The notes under the pieces: model-generated
Database searches by the model: none
Told to the model about the DNA's origin: nothing
Seen by the model: only the letters and a program-made list of their open reading frames with translations
Translations under genes and position numbers: made by a program
Source: Orenia metallireducens
Lineage (GTDB): Bacteria > Bacillota > Halanaerobiia > Halobacteroidales > Halobacteroidaceae
Reading direction: 5' to 3'
Assembly (NCBI RefSeq): GCF_003001995.1
Contig: NZ_PVNB01000001.1
Location: 1 to 64,000 of the forward strand
Length of the DNA: 64,000 nucleotides
Part shown: in pieces, positions 34,821 through 45,312 of the stretch
Numbering within the stretch: position 1 is the stretch's first letter
Layout: every line of letters starts with the position of its first letter

Positions 34821-34843
34821 TAGCTGCCAGCAGCTACTATTTT
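34814..34843 (+). terminator. Terminator of the cyclodeaminase-like gene
   Basis: AAAATAGTAGCTG/CAGCTACTATTTT 13-bp stem overlapping the stop codon. Confidence 0.85.
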
Positions 34844-35022
34844 CAAATATATTATATAAAAAACAAGGGAGTCAATAATTGATGACGTCAATTACTATAA
34901 TTAAATTATAATATACTATTTAAGAGATTAATATGAGATAAATCACATTGATAATTTATAGAGATCCTTCTTAAATAGTAATGAGTTATGATAAAAAACC
35001 TCTACTCGTCACTGGTCATTTA

Positions 35023-36354
35023 TCACCCAACCATTGATTTCTTAGTCCATCTTCTACTCCGCCATCTAAAGAACATACAGATACCTCTAATCCATTCATC
35101 ACAGGTCATTCCCAGCCAAATCCCAGGAAGTCCATAGCCCAAGACTACTCCAAAGAAGTATCCACCCAAGACTGCAACTCCCCACATCGAGATAATCGCC
35201 ATTACTACAGGAAATATTACATCACCTGCTCCTCTTAAAGTATTAATTAGCACAACATTAAAGTTCCTTCCTGGCTCTAGAAAAGCATCTATCATCAAAA
35301 CTGAGGTGCCCAATATGATAATTTCAGAGTTATCTGTATAAAATCCAATGAGATATTTCCCAAAAAAGAATATAAATATACTACCTATTGCTGTAAAAAC
35401 CATAGAAATTTTAAAATTCTTAAGTCCAGTCTCATATGCCTGCTCTATTTCATTGGCTCCAACTAAGTGTCCAATCATTATTTGACTTGCTTGTCCGATG
35501 GCTATCGAAAATAACATTACAAACCAACCTATCATCCAAGCATAAGTCCTAGTTATATAGGACATTTCACCAAAATTAACCAATATAATAGTCATCAGAA
35601 CTGTCTGAGCTAAATTATAAGACATATTCTCCATTGCTGATGGAAAGCCTATTTTAAATAATTTCTTAAGTACTCTAACTGGTCTCTCTTTTAAATGAGA
35701 AAATATAGTTAGAGGTAGTAACTTCTTAAATAAGAAGACAAAAGCCACAATAGTTGCAAAAATTCTACTAAAAGTAGTAGCAATTGCTACACCTTTAACC
35801 CCTAAAACTGGTGCTCCAAATAGACCAAAAATGAAGATTGCATCACCAAAAATATTTATAATATTCATAATAACAGTTATAATCATGCTCTGCTTAGCAT
35901 AACCATGGCTTCTAATAATGGCAGTCAAAGTATTTAATATTGCTTGAAAGAATAAGGCTCCACCTACAATTGTAATATATTCAGAAGCATATTTCATTAA
36001 ATCTGAAGTCAGCCCTATTTTAAGTAATATGTAATCTCCAGAAAAGATCATGATAATACTTATAATTATACCTATTATCAAATTCACAGCAAGAGATATA
36101 GCACTTACTCTTTCTACTTCATCCTTTCTTTTTGCCCCAACATTCTGGGCTACTAATACTGCTGTACCAGCAGAGATTATAACAAATATCAGATTCAAAT
36201 TAGCAATCACCTGATTAGATGCTCCTACAGCACCAGCAGCCCTATCATCAAATTGACTTAACATAAAAATATCTGCTACTCCAAGTAGCATAAATAATAA
36301 AATCTCAATAAAAATTGGCCCTGCAAGTTGATACAAACTTTTTCTCTTCTCCAT
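35023..36354 (-). CDS. MATE family efflux transporter
   Basis: A 443-residue carrier with twelve predicted TM helices in two related halves. Seen segments are IFIEILLFMLLGVADIFMLSQ at the N-terminus, GASNQVIANLN, the second-half RTYAWMIGWFVMLFSIAIGQASQIMIGHLVGA and VLINTLRGAGDVIFPV. It exports drugs or metabolites with Na+ or H+. RBS AGGGGTAA. A palindrome TGACCAGTTGGTCA 150 bp upstream may be the site of a TetR-like repressor encoded elsewhere. The C-terminus is rich in Arg/Trp/Lys. Confidence 0.92.
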   Translation of the reverse strand: MEKRKSLYQLAGPIFIEILLFMLLGVADIFMLSQFDDRAAGAVGASNQVIANLNLIFVIISAGTAVLVAQNVGAKRKDEVERVSAISLAVNLIIGIIISIIMIFSGDYILLKIGLTSDLMKYASEYITIVGGALFFQAILNTLTAIIRSHGYAKQSMIITVIMNIINIFGDAIFIFGLFGAPVLGVKGVAIATTFSRIFATIVAFVFLFKKLLPLTIFSHLKERPVRVLKKLFKIGFPSAMENMSYNLAQTVLMTIILVNFGEMSYITRTYAWMIGWFVMLFSIAIGQASQIMIGHLVGANEIEQAYETGLKNFKISMVFTAIGSIFIFFFGKYLIGFYTDNSEIIILGTSVLMIDAFLEPGRNFNVVLINTLRGAGDVIFPVVMAIISMWGVAVLGGYFFGVVLGYGLPGIWLGMTCDEWIRGICMFFRWRSRRWTKKSMVG

Positions 36355-36506
36355 ATTACCCCTTCTATCTTATAGTTTATTAGCTTCTTATAATTACTTT
36401 TTGAAGTTACTTATATCTGTTACATTAAACTTATACCTTCATTAACTCTTATCACTAGAAGCAGTTATTATCAATAAATCAAGTTTAAAAGTAGATTATA
36501 AAGGTT

Positions 36507-36520
36507 TGACCAGTTGGTCA
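36507..36520 (-). promoter_or_regulatory. Palindromic operator upstream of the MATE gene
   Basis: TGACCAGTTGGTCA is a perfect palindrome of the TetR/AcrR operator style. Confidence 0.5.
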
Positions 36521-36589
36521 TAAACTATATTATACAGGAATCATCTAAAATCTTCAATCACTGATATAGTTTTGTGAATTTAAAATAAG

Positions 36590-36690
36590 ACCTTATGGAG
36601 AGATTGCGACACTTTAGTAATCAGTGACAAGTGACGGGTAACGAGTAAGAAGTTCTTCTCATCACTTGTCACTCATCACTCGTTACTGAA
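36590..36690. repeat. Dispersed repeat element R5 with quasi-palindromic filler
   Basis: The left end GGAGAGATTGCGACACTTT (36597-36615) is followed by CAGTGACAAGTGACGGGTAA and, inverted, CACTTGTCACTCATCACTCG. No clear right terminal repeat is seen before the DUF2993 stop. Confidence 0.6.
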
Positions 36691-36692
36691 TT

Positions 36693-37382
36693 CTATTTGT
36701 TCTCCCCCAAAATCTCCAAGCTATCTTCTTCTAATTTGACCTGCTCAATCTTGACAGGAAAGGGTAAATCAGCAAAATCAATCTCAAATTGTAACTTATC
36801 CTTAAGCTGTTCAATCAAACTTTTAGGGATAATAATATTCTGCACCGCCAATTCATCAGAGCTAAAAACAATAGTATCTTTATCCTTAACTACAAAATTA
36901 CCTGCTAATTGAATATTTACAGTAGCATTGAAAAATTGTATATCCCCTACCATCATTACTTTATTCTTTAAAAGCTCCATCTTAAATTTATCAAATATGT
37001 CAAGTTCCTCTCTACTAGCAAGATATTGATTCAGTTCTTCTTCTGAGAACTTCAAATTAAGGTAAGTATTCTCCCCTCCTGTTACCAGCCATTGACCATC
37101 TACCTTCTTAACCCTTAAATCTTTAAACTCCCCTTCAAAATTACTGATTGGTAATGAATCTATAATCAGATTATCTGCACTAAACTTCAAATTATCAACT
37201 CTACCTAGCAATAACTCTATCGCGGGAAAAGAGTCAATATCTACTTCTAATCTATCACTCTTATCCACCTCTTCTTTTAAAGTACTGGTCAGCCTTTGAG
37301 AGATTGATTGTGGTAAATAAAATTGCATAAAAGCCAATATTACTAATAAAAATATAATCACAAGCACTTTAAAATTTCGCAT
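36693..37382 (-). CDS. DUF2993 (LmeA-like) membrane-anchored protein
   Basis: A 229-residue protein with one N-terminal hydrophobic segment (VLVIIFLLVILAFMQFYL), then an extracytoplasmic beta-rich domain. The pattern of SFPAIELLLGRVDNLKFSADNLIIDSLPISNFEGEFKDLRV is typical of DUF2993. Mycobacterial LmeA of this family acts on lipomannan; a role in envelope lipid/polymer handling is possible here but unproven. Start 37382 follows GGGGTGA; a longer frame adds six residues without support. Confidence 0.78.
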   Translation of the reverse strand: MRNFKVLVIIFLLVILAFMQFYLPQSISQRLTSTLKEEVDKSDRLEVDIDSFPAIELLLGRVDNLKFSADNLIIDSLPISNFEGEFKDLRVKKVDGQWLVTGGENTYLNLKFSEEELNQYLASREELDIFDKFKMELLKNKVMMVGDIQFFNATVNIQLAGNFVVKDKDTIVFSSDELAVQNIIIPKSLIEQLKDKLQFEIDFADLPFPVKIEQVKLEEDSLEILGENK

Positions 37383-37475
37383 ACATTCACCCCAATTCAT
37401 ATATGATATAAAGACTATTCAACTATTATAAAGATCTATTATATTCTAAGAGATTTAATTTAGTATTAAGTGGCT

Positions 37476-38198
37476 TTAAAATAAGAATGTCAAAACAGCT
37501 CCTGTCCCCAGTCCTACTATTATTCCTAAGGTTGCATCTAGACCATAGTCAAAGTTATAAGAGCTAGGTATCAGCTCAAATAGGGTTAAGTATAACATCC
37601 CTCCTCCTGCAAAGCCTAAAGTAACCGATAAGAACTCTGGGGAGATATAGCCTATCAAAGACCCACAAAAAGCTCCAATCCCCATTGGTATCCCAGGCAA
37701 AAGTGTAGCTATAAAGATTCTAATAGGACTCCACCCTCCTACATTCATTGGGGTTGCCATCGATAAACCCTCTGGAAAGTTATGAAATGCCATCACTATT
37801 GCCAAACCAAAACCAAGCTCTGCTGTAGCAATATATCCTGCTCCAATGGCTAAACCCTCTGGAAAGTTATGCATAGAGATACCCAAACCCAGTAATACTC
37901 CTGTATGAATATACTCCTCTCCTTTTATATACTTTCTAAAAAATTTACTGGTTATACTTAATAGGATAAAACCTAGTAATAATCCACTAACTGCATAAGC
38001 TAGACTACTATGATGAATAGACTCTGGAACTAAATCAACCATTACAATGGCTAACATAATTCCACCTGCAACTCCCAATAAAAAGCTAACCGATTTATTA
38101 GTGGGCTTTCGCCAAAAAAAAGTAACAACTCCTCCCAAACCCGTTCCCAACATCCCTGCTAACAGGCCAATGGCTGTTGTTAGAACAATTGAATTCAT
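37476..38198 (-). CDS. ZIP family divalent metal transporter
   Basis: A 240-residue ZIP protein with eight TM segments. The metal-binding helix IV/V motifs are HNFPEGLAIGAGY and, shortly after, FHNFPEGLSMATPM, which are diagnostic. It imports Zn2+ or Fe2+/Mn2+ down a gradient. There is no histidine-rich loop between TM III and IV. It stands alone, between DUF2993 and a GGDEF/HD-GYP gene. Confidence 0.93.
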   Translation of the reverse strand: MNSIVLTTAIGLLAGMLGTGLGGVVTFFWRKPTNKSVSFLLGVAGGIMLAIVMVDLVPESIHHSSLAYAVSGLLLGFILLSITSKFFRKYIKGEEYIHTGVLLGLGISMHNFPEGLAIGAGYIATAELGFGLAIVMAFHNFPEGLSMATPMNVGGWSPIRIFIATLLPGIPMGIGAFCGSLIGYISPEFLSVTLGFAGGGMLYLTLFELIPSSYNFDYGLDATLGIIVGLGTGAVLTFLF

Positions 38199-38328
38199 CT
38201 TATCACCTCACCTTAAAGAATCAATAACTATAATCACAAAAGAAAACAAATAAATACTTTATATACTTTTATGTGAGATGATTAATAGTTATACTTGACC
38301 AGCCAGCAGATTAAACTAGATTTAAAAA

Positions 38329-38369
38329 GACTCCTAATTAAATGTAAGCTTACATTTAACTAAGAGTCT
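38329..38369 (-). terminator. Terminator of the GGDEF/HD-GYP gene
   Basis: AGACTC...GAGTCT with an inner AAATGTAAGC/GCTTACATTT palindrome, followed on the minus strand by TTTTTAAA. Confidence 0.75.
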
Positions 38370-38375
38370 TAGCTT

Positions 38376-40094
38376 CTACTCATCTATCTCTTCCCATTTA
38401 TTACTCCTAACTTCTTGCTTATCTTCTATCATCTCTATAAATTCATCAACCAGTTCAGGGTCATACTTAGCCCCTGCTCCTGCTTTTAATATTTTAATTG
38501 CTTCTTCTTTAGAGATTGCTTGTCTATAAGGTCTACCATTGACCATTATATCATAAGCATCAATAATTCTTAACACCCTTGATAATAATGGTATCTCCTT
38601 TCCTCTTAATCCTATAGGATATCCACTCCCATCCCAATTTTCATGATGATAAAGGATAAGTTCAGAGATTGGGTTTAAAATTTTAAAGTTTTTAGCTATA
38701 TTATAACCAGCTTCAATATGCTTATCTAACTCTTCTAAGTCTCCTTTATTTAGCTCTCCTCTTTTTTGTAATATTCCTGAGGAGACTGTTAATCTTCCTA
38801 TATCATGAAACTCTGCTAATAAAAACAGCTTATGAATTAAATTATCGGATAGCCCTAGCTTATTTCCAAATTTAAGGGAGAGTTCTCTAACTCTAACTAA
38901 ATGTTCCTCTTCCTCATATCCATTATTTAAAAATCGTTCTATCAAAGAAGATAAGATAGGATTATTAATATTATTCTTCTCTTCTGACTTCTGCTTATAC
39001 ATCCTATCCTCTGCCTTATTAAATACATCTTCAACCCTATCTAGCATAGTATATTTAGTAGCAGTCCCTAAAGCAATATTTGGAGAGAAAGGTGAGAGGT
39101 CATATCTCAAACAATTACTCTTAATCCTTTCAATAATTATTTGAGCCTCTTCTGCACCAGTATTAGGAAGAAGAGCACAGAACTCATCTCCTCCCCACCG
39201 AATGACTACATCCTCACCTCTAATAGAATCCTTCAAAATTCTAGCTGATGTCTTTAAAAGCCTATCCCCAGCTTCATGACCAAAGACATCATTAGCCAGC
39301 TTTAGACCATTTAAATCGGCTACAATTATACTTAAAGGTAAATTGTCTTCTCTATCTAGCTTAGGTAAGATGTATTCATAATATCTTCTATTATATAGTC
39401 CAGTTAAGGAGTCATAATAAGTCATACTTCTAATCTTCTCTTCTGTCATCTTATGAGCAGTTATATCAGCAGCAGAACAGATAAGATAATCTACTTGACC
39501 TATCTCATCCAATCTTGGAGTTCTAGTTATAGCTAATATTCTATCTTCACCATTCTTATCTTTATATATCTCTTCTGTGTAAACCTCTACCTTTTCTCTA
39601 AAGACTCTACTATTACACTTAATAGACCTTTCAGCTTCCTCTTTAGGATAGATATTATATATATTCTGATCTTCTATCTCCTCTTTACTCTTATTTATAA
39701 ACTCTGCATGTGCTTTATTTACTAGTCCATAAGTCTCTTCATCCTTAAAGGTCCAAACATGTATATTTATATCATCTAATAGAAGATTTTGATCTTTTAA
39801 TTTCTTACTCAATTCTTTTTTATCTACTGAATTTTCTTTATAATCTTTATAAAATTTAGCTAAAAATAAGAATAATAACAAATTAATCATAACCATTAAA
39901 TTCATTATCCTATTAAATAGCAATTCATTCTCTAAAAAGAAACCATATATATCCCCTATTGCTACACTTAAATTCTTAGAAACTAGTAGTTTTTCTACAA
40001 TATCCGCGCCCAGCACAACTTCTCCAGAGAAAAAAGAGTAACTTAACATCATAAATAAAAGAATAATTATAATCTCTCTTATATTTCTGCTCAT
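38376..40094 (-). CDS. PAS-GGDEF-HD-GYP c-di-GMP signalling protein
   Basis: A 572-residue membrane protein. Two N-terminal TM helices precede a PAS domain (about residues 100-220, ending in AADITAHKMTEEK). A GGDEF domain follows (about 225-385) with the intact active motif RWGGDEF, and then an HD-GYP domain (about 400-560) with FHDIG, HHENWDGSGYP and the DAYD segment. It could therefore both make and degrade c-di-GMP. Start 40094 is chosen over a GTG/ATG four codons upstream (GGTGGCC RBS region). It is relevant because a c-di-GMP riboswitch lies at 11.0 kb in the same window. Confidence 0.9.
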   Translation of the reverse strand: MSRNIREIIIILLFMMLSYSFFSGEVVLGADIVEKLLVSKNLSVAIGDIYGFFLENELLFNRIMNLMVMINLLLFLFLAKFYKDYKENSVDKKELSKKLKDQNLLLDDINIHVWTFKDEETYGLVNKAHAEFINKSKEEIEDQNIYNIYPKEEAERSIKCNSRVFREKVEVYTEEIYKDKNGEDRILAITRTPRLDEIGQVDYLICSAADITAHKMTEEKIRSMTYYDSLTGLYNRRYYEYILPKLDREDNLPLSIIVADLNGLKLANDVFGHEAGDRLLKTSARILKDSIRGEDVVIRWGGDEFCALLPNTGAEEAQIIIERIKSNCLRYDLSPFSPNIALGTATKYTMLDRVEDVFNKAEDRMYKQKSEEKNNINNPILSSLIERFLNNGYEEEEHLVRVRELSLKFGNKLGLSDNLIHKLFLLAEFHDIGRLTVSSGILQKRGELNKGDLEELDKHIEAGYNIAKNFKILNPISELILYHHENWDGSGYPIGLRGKEIPLLSRVLRIIDAYDIMVNGRPYRQAISKEEAIKILKAGAGAKYDPELVDEFIEMIEDKQEVRSNKWEEIDE

Positions 40095-40106
40095 AGGCCA
40101 CCTCAT

Positions 40107-40385
40107 TTATAGTAAAAATACTCTTATTTTATTCTAGTGTACAATTATTATATCACATATTCTCTCTAAACCCTATATTAATACTATTTATTAATTATTA
40201 ATAATAACAATCCCCTATTAAATTGTCAACAAGCCCAATAATTGCATATAAGAAAGCAGCCTACATTAGTAGGCTGCTTTCTCCCCTCTATTTTAACATA
40301 AATTTCAAAATTTCTTTATCTATCTTCTGACTCCACCTGAGCACATCACCATAAAAGGATAATATCTATTTAATCTAAAATAAAA
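40107..40385. other. Spacer with a strong hairpin
   Basis: GAAAGCAGCCTAC/GTAGGCTGCTTTC (40252-40281), a 13-bp stem with a 4-nt loop, may be a bidirectional terminator. The rest is AT-rich and without an ORF. Confidence 0.5.
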
Positions 40386-40407
40386 AGCGGGGCAACTACC
40401 CCGCTTA
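40386..40407 (-). terminator. Terminator of prfB
   Basis: AAGCGGGG/CCCCGCTT stem followed on the minus strand by TTTTTATTTT. Confidence 0.85.
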
Positions 40408-40432
40408 AAATTTATTCATATTAAATGCAATA

Positions 40433-41528
40433 TTACTTATACTTTAAATACCCTTCAATAAATTCATCTAAATCTCCATCCATCACATCGCTAGTCCTAC
40501 CTGTTTCTACATTGGTTCGGTGGTCTTTGACCATCTGATAAGGATGGAAGACATAAGAACGAATCTGACTTCCCCAAGCAATCTCTTTATGCTCACCACG
40601 AATCTCATCTAGCTTTTCAGCTTCCTTCTCTTGCATATATTCAAATAACTTGGCTTTCAAAATCTTCATAGCACTCTCTTTATTCTTATGTTGTGAACGT
40701 TCATTCTGGCATTGGGCTACAATCCCTGTAGGTATATGGGTAATCCTTACAGCTGAATCAGTAGTATTAACATGCTGTCCCCCTGCACCACTAGCCCGAT
40801 ATGTATCTATCTTCAAATCACTAGGATCGATTTCAATCTCAATTTCATCATCAATCTCAGGCATGATATCTACCGAAGCAAAAGAGGTATGGCGTCTTCC
40901 TGAAGCATCAAAGGGAGAGATTCTTACTAACCGATGAACCCCTTTTTCAGCCTGTAAATATCCATAGGCATAAGGACCTGTTATCTGTAAAGTTACACTC
41001 TTAATCCCAGCTTCATCACCAGCCATAAACTCTAAAGTCTCTACTTTATAGCCACGCTGCTCTGCCCAGCGAGTATACATTCTTAGTAACATCTCAGCCC
41101 AATCTTGGGATTCAGTTCCTCCAGCCCCGGGATTAATGGATAGTAAAGCATTATTTTCATCATATTCACCAGATAATAAAGTCTTTAACTCTAGTTTTTC
41201 TAAATCCTTCTCTAATTTTGTTGTTCTTTTTTGAACTTCTTCAATTACACCCTTATCATCCTCTTCTACAGCCAATTCCAATAATAGTATCAGCTCTTCA
41301 CTCTCATCATTGAGTTGATCAAAATCACTTATCTTTCCTTTAACCCCACTTAATCTTTGAGCAACCTTTTGAGCTTTATCACTATCATTCCAAAAATCAG
41401 GGTCAGCCATCTTAGCTTCTAACTCCATTTTTTTAGTTACTAAAGCATCATAGTCAAAGAGACTCCCTCAAATCTGCTAATTTTTCTGTAATAACTTCTA
41501 ATCTAGAGTTTAATTCATTTTCCAACAT
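40433..41528 (-). CDS. prfB: Peptide chain release factor 2 with programmed +1 frameshift
   Basis: RF2 recognises UGA/UAA stops. The zero frame starts at ATG 41528 (RBS AGGAAGTGG) and reads [20 protein letters not shown] then RESL before an in-frame TGA at 41454-41456. A +1 shift at CTT-TGA-C continues with DYDALVTKK into the main frame. The shift site is preceded by the internal Shine-Dalgarno-like GAGGGAG, as in most bacteria. The main part has the stop-codon-recognition SPF (RISPFDASG) and the catalytic GGQ (SGAGGQHVN). The gene follows secA by about 100 bp. It should be annotated as one joined CDS, not from 41428. Confidence 0.95.
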
Positions 41529-41634
41529 CAAACCACTTCCTTTATATATAGTCTGAGTACCAGTGTGAGCAGTAAGAACAATAATTAGTAAAAACTTCTT
41601 ATTTCTTACTCATTACTCGTCACTTGTCACTGCT

Positions 41635-44193
41635 TTATTTATTTATACAACACTTCTTATACTTTTTCCCACTTCCACAGGGACAAGGATCATTCCTCCC
41701 TGGTTCTTCTCCTTTAACGATCGGTTTTAGCTTAACCTCATCTTCCTGTTGCCCTTGACCTTGAACTGGTGGACGCACAGTATCATAAGCTGTCGTTAAA
41801 GGACCATGACCATAATCAAAGCTTCTATCATCCTCTATACTATCACTTCTTACCACTTCAATAGCAAATAAATATTTAATGATGTCCTCTCTAATCCAAG
41901 AACTCATCTGCTTAAACATCTCAAAGCTTTCAAATTTATATTCAACTAAAGGATCTCGCTGTCCATATGCTCTAAGACCAATCCCCTGGCGTAAATCATC
42001 AATAGCATGGAGATGATCCATCCATTTTTGATCGATAATTTTAAGCATAACCACCTTCTCTAGCTCTTCCATACCATCATTACCCAATTCTGACCTTCTT
42101 GCTTGATAAGCAGTGGTAAATTTATTAAATAACTCATCTTTAATCTCTTCTCTACTTAAACTAGATAATTCTTCTTCAGATAAGTCTAAACCTTTTAATT
42201 GATTAGCTAGATAATTGACTAATCCTGCTAAATCCCATTCATCAGGATGCACCTTATCATTTATATAAATATCTAAACTTTCGTCTAACCATTGCTCTGC
42301 CATTCCAAAGATTATCTCTTCTAAATCTTTTCCTTCTAGAACTCTACGTCGCTGATTATAGATAACCTGTCTCTGTTTATTCAATACATCATCATACTCT
42401 AAGATACTCTTTCTAATCTCAAAGTTACGTGACTCTACCCTATTTTGAGCATTAGCAATTGACTTGGTAATCAAATTATGTTCAATAGGTTGGTCATCCT
42501 CTAACCCTAAAGTATTCATCACCCCTGCAATCCTATCAGATCCAAATAGTCTCATCAAGTCATCTTCTAATGATACATAGAAACGGGAAGAACCTGGATC
42601 TCCCTGTCTTCCTGAACGCCCTCTTAACTGATTATCAATCCGTCTACTCTCATGGCGTTCTGTACCAATTACATGAAGGCCTCCTAATTTATCAACTCCA
42701 TCACCTAAAACAATATCTGTACCACGACCAGCCATATTGGTAGCAATAGTAATTGCTCCTCTTTGACCAGCTCTTTTGACAATCTCAGCCTCTCGCTCAT
42801 GATATTTGGCATTCAACACTTCATGGGGTACATGAACCTGTTTTAATCTCCTACTGAGTTCTTCCGACTTCTCAATTGAGACGGTACCAACTAGTACAGG
42901 CTGCCCCTTCTTATATCTTGCTTTAATATCTGCTACTACAGCATTAAATTTGGCATCTTCAGTCTTATAGATTACATCAGGTAAGTCCTCACGGGCTACT
43001 GGCTCATTTGTTGGAATAACCACCACTTCCAAGTCATAAATCTCTTCAAACTCTGTCTCTTCGGTAGCAGCAGTACCTGTCATACCAGCTAACTTATCAT
43101 ACATTCTAAAGTAATTCTGAAAGGTAATACTAGCAAGGGTCTGACTCTCTTTTTGAATATCTACCCCCTCTTTAGCTTCAATTGCTTGATGGAGCCCTTC
43201 ACTATAACGACGTCCAGACATTAAGCGTCCAGTAAATTCATCAACAATATGTACCTCTCCATCTTTAACGATATAATCTTTATCCCGCTTCATTAGCTCT
43301 TTTGCTCTTAGGGCTTGATTGATATGGTGTAAATAGTCCATATACTGATTATCATATAAGTTATCAATATTTAAGATACTCTCTACCTTATCATTTCCCT
43401 CATCGGTTAAGGTAATAGAACTTGCCTTCTCATCTACTGTGTAATGCTCCTCTTTATTCAACTTCTTTGCTATTTCAGCAAATTTATAGTATAAGGCTGG
43501 AGATTGCTGGGTAGGACCAGAGATAATTAATGGGGTACGAGCCTCATCAATTAAGATACTATCAACCTCATCAACAATACAATAATGTAGCTCTCTTTGA
43601 ACTAAATGATCATCATCAATTGCCATATTGTCCCTTAAATAATCGAACCCAAATTGGTTATTCGTTCCATAGGTAATATCAGCCTGATAAGCCTGCTTTC
43701 TTTCATCATAATCCATATCCTCTAATACTAGTCCAACTTCTAAACCTAAGAATTCATAAATCTGCCCCATCCACTCACTATCACGCTCTGCTAAATAGTC
43801 ATTTACAGTAATAGCATGAACACCTTTTCCAGTTAGTGCATTTAGATAAATTGGTAAGGTAGCTACCAAAGTCTTACCTTCCCCTGTCTTCATCTCAGCA
43901 ATCTTTCCTTGGTGTAGAACTATACCACCAATCAACTGTACATCATAATGGCGCATCCCAGTAGTTCTTTTTGATGCTTCCCTTACTACAGCAAAGGCCT
44001 CAGGTAGGAGTTCATCTAAGCTCTCCCCTTGTGCCAATCTATCTTTAAATTCCTCAGTCTTTCCCTTTAATTCTGCATCTGTTAAAGAACCAATCTTTGC
44101 TTCTAATTTATTAATCTCTTCTACTATAGGCTCTAACTTTCTTAGCTTCTTTTCATTTGGGTCAGTAAATAGATTCTTTAAAAGTTTAAACAT
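41635..44193 (-). CDS. secA: Preprotein translocase ATPase SecA
   Basis: An 852-residue motor of the Sec pathway. Walker A is [14 protein letters not shown] and Walker B is [21 protein letters not shown]. The helicase motifs GRGTDI and [11 protein letters not shown] follow. The C-terminal zinc SEC-C motif is [18 protein letters not shown]. All domains are complete. It follows hpf by 235 bp and precedes prfB, an order common in Firmicutes (hpf-secA-prfB). Confidence 0.98.
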   Translation of the reverse strand: MFKLLKNLFTDPNEKKLRKLEPIVEEINKLEAKIGSLTDAELKGKTEEFKDRLAQGESLDELLPEAFAVVREASKRTTGMRHYDVQLIGGIVLHQGKIAEMKTGEGKTLVATLPIYLNALTGKGVHAITVNDYLAERDSEWMGQIYEFLGLEVGLVLEDMDYDERKQAYQADITYGTNNQFGFDYLRDNMAIDDDHLVQRELHYCIVDEVDSILIDEARTPLIISGPTQQSPALYYKFAEIAKKLNKEEHYTVDEKASSITLTDEGNDKVESILNIDNLYDNQYMDYLHHINQALRAKELMKRDKDYIVKDGEVHIVDEFTGRLMSGRRYSEGLHQAIEAKEGVDIQKESQTLASITFQNYFRMYDKLAGMTGTAATEETEFEEIYDLEVVVIPTNEPVAREDLPDVIYKTEDAKFNAVVADIKARYKKGQPVLVGTVSIEKSEELSRRLKQVHVPHEVLNAKYHEREAEIVKRAGQRGAITIATNMAGRGTDIVLGDGVDKLGGLHVIGTERHESRRIDNQLRGRSGRQGDPGSSRFYVSLEDDLMRLFGSDRIAGVMNTLGLEDDQPIEHNLITKSIANAQNRVESRNFEIRKSILEYDDVLNKQRQVIYNQRRRVLEGKDLEEIIFGMAEQWLDESLDIYINDKVHPDEWDLAGLVNYLANQLKGLDLSEEELSSLSREEIKDELFNKFTTAYQARRSELGNDGMEELEKVVMLKIIDQKWMDHLHAIDDLRQGIGLRAYGQRDPLVEYKFESFEMFKQMSSWIREDIIKYLFAIEVVRSDSIEDDRSFDYGHGPLTTAYDTVRPPVQGQGQQEDEVKLKPIVKGEEPGRNDPCPCGSGKKYKKCCINK

Positions 44194-44387
44194 ATGTATG
44201 TATTCACCTCTTTAAAATAATTTACACAAATCTTAAAATTTTATTATAAGTAACTCTCATATTATTTATAATTATTAATTCTAAATAGACTCATTCTTAT
44301 TCTAACTATACACCATTAACCATATACTGTCAACTAACCAAAGATCAATCTCCTTTTTCTAGTCACTATTAAAGAAATAAAGAAAAA

Positions 44388-44414
44388 AAGGCTAGCTATT
44401 AATAGCTAGCCTTT
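44388..44414 (-). terminator. Terminator of hpf
   Basis: AAGGCTAGCTATT/AATAGCTAGCCTT 12-13-bp stem followed by T-rich minus-strand sequence. Confidence 0.8.
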
Positions 44415-44428
44415 CTTGATTATGTCTC

Positions 44429-44971
44429 TTAGAATGTAGGTTCAATTAAACCATAGTTCCCATCATTTCTTTTATAAACTACATTGACCTCTTCTGTCTT
44501 AGCATTTGAGAATACAAAAAAATCATGATGTAATAAATCCATCTGCATAACTGCTTCTTCTATATACATAGGTTTAATAGCAAACTTCTTAGTCTTAACA
44601 ACCCTTACTTCATGTTCATCCTCATCATTATCATTATCATCTTCTATATCTAAGATATCTTCTTTATTAATTCCTTTTATCTTACGGTTGATCTTTGTTT
44701 TATATTTGCGAATTTGACCCTCTAATTTTGAAACTACTCCATCTATAGAAGTATACATATCATCAGTCTTATCTTCAGCTCTTAAAATAAGCCCATCTAC
44801 AAAAAGAGTTACCTCTACAATATGGCGCCCTCTCTCAACTTCTAAAGAGACTTGAGCTTCTATAACATCCTCATACTCAAAATACTTTCTAACTTTACCA
44901 ATCTTATCTTCAGCATAATCTCTCAAAGAATCTGTTATTTCTATGTTTTTACCTCTAACAATAAATTTCAT
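44429..44971 (-). CDS. hpf: Ribosome hibernation promoting factor, long form
   Basis: A 180-residue HPF. The N-terminal YfiA-like domain (FIVRGKNIEITDSLRDYAEDKIGKV...) binds the 30S channel. The C-terminal domain (about 120-180, FAIKPMYIEEAVMQMDLLHHDFFVF) dimerises ribosomes into 100S particles. The linker is very acidic (DIEDDNDNDEDEHE), more so than in most homologues, which would fit a salt-adapted cytoplasm. Start 44971 follows GGAAGGAG; the seven extra upstream codons are unsupported. Confidence 0.95.
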   Translation of the reverse strand: MKFIVRGKNIEITDSLRDYAEDKIGKVRKYFEYEDVIEAQVSLEVERGRHIVEVTLFVDGLILRAEDKTDDMYTSIDGVVSKLEGQIRKYKTKINRKIKGINKEDILDIEDDNDNDEDEHEVRVVKTKKFAIKPMYIEEAVMQMDLLHHDFFVFSNAKTEEVNVVYKRNDGNYGLIEPTF

Positions 44972-44992
44972 TACTAGACCAACTCCTTCCAA

Positions 44993-45284
44993 GATAATCT
45001 GGGTAATCTATTTATATAATTCTATCTTATATTGAGATATTCCTGCTTTTTATTCTATTTATTTTTAATTTTTAACAAAAAAGTTTACTGATTAATCAGT
45101 ATTCATTGCTAAAGCCTTATGGTGCTAATACTAAATATACAAACAATTGATATCTAAGAGATATTTCGACACTTTAGTTTCCAGTAATCAAGGAGCAGGC
45201 ACCTGTATATTTAACAGATTCCAGACTCCTGATGACCAATCTCCAAAAACATCTTAATAGATTTAATTAAGACCTAAACTAAAA
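44993..45284. repeat. Dispersed repeat element R6 region
   Basis: AAGAGATATTTCGACACTTT (45156-45175) is a family end. It is followed by quasi-palindromic CAAGGAGCAGGCACCTG and CAGACTCCTGATGACC words. No right end is obvious. The remainder of the spacer is AT-rich without ORF. Confidence 0.5.
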
Positions 45285-45309
45285 AAGTAGCAGGATCTCC
45301 TGCTACTTT
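45285..45309 (-). terminator. Terminator of the first amino-acid binding-protein gene
   Basis: AAGTAGCAG/CTGCTACTT stem with a GATCTC loop. Confidence 0.8.
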
Positions 45310-45312
45310 CTC

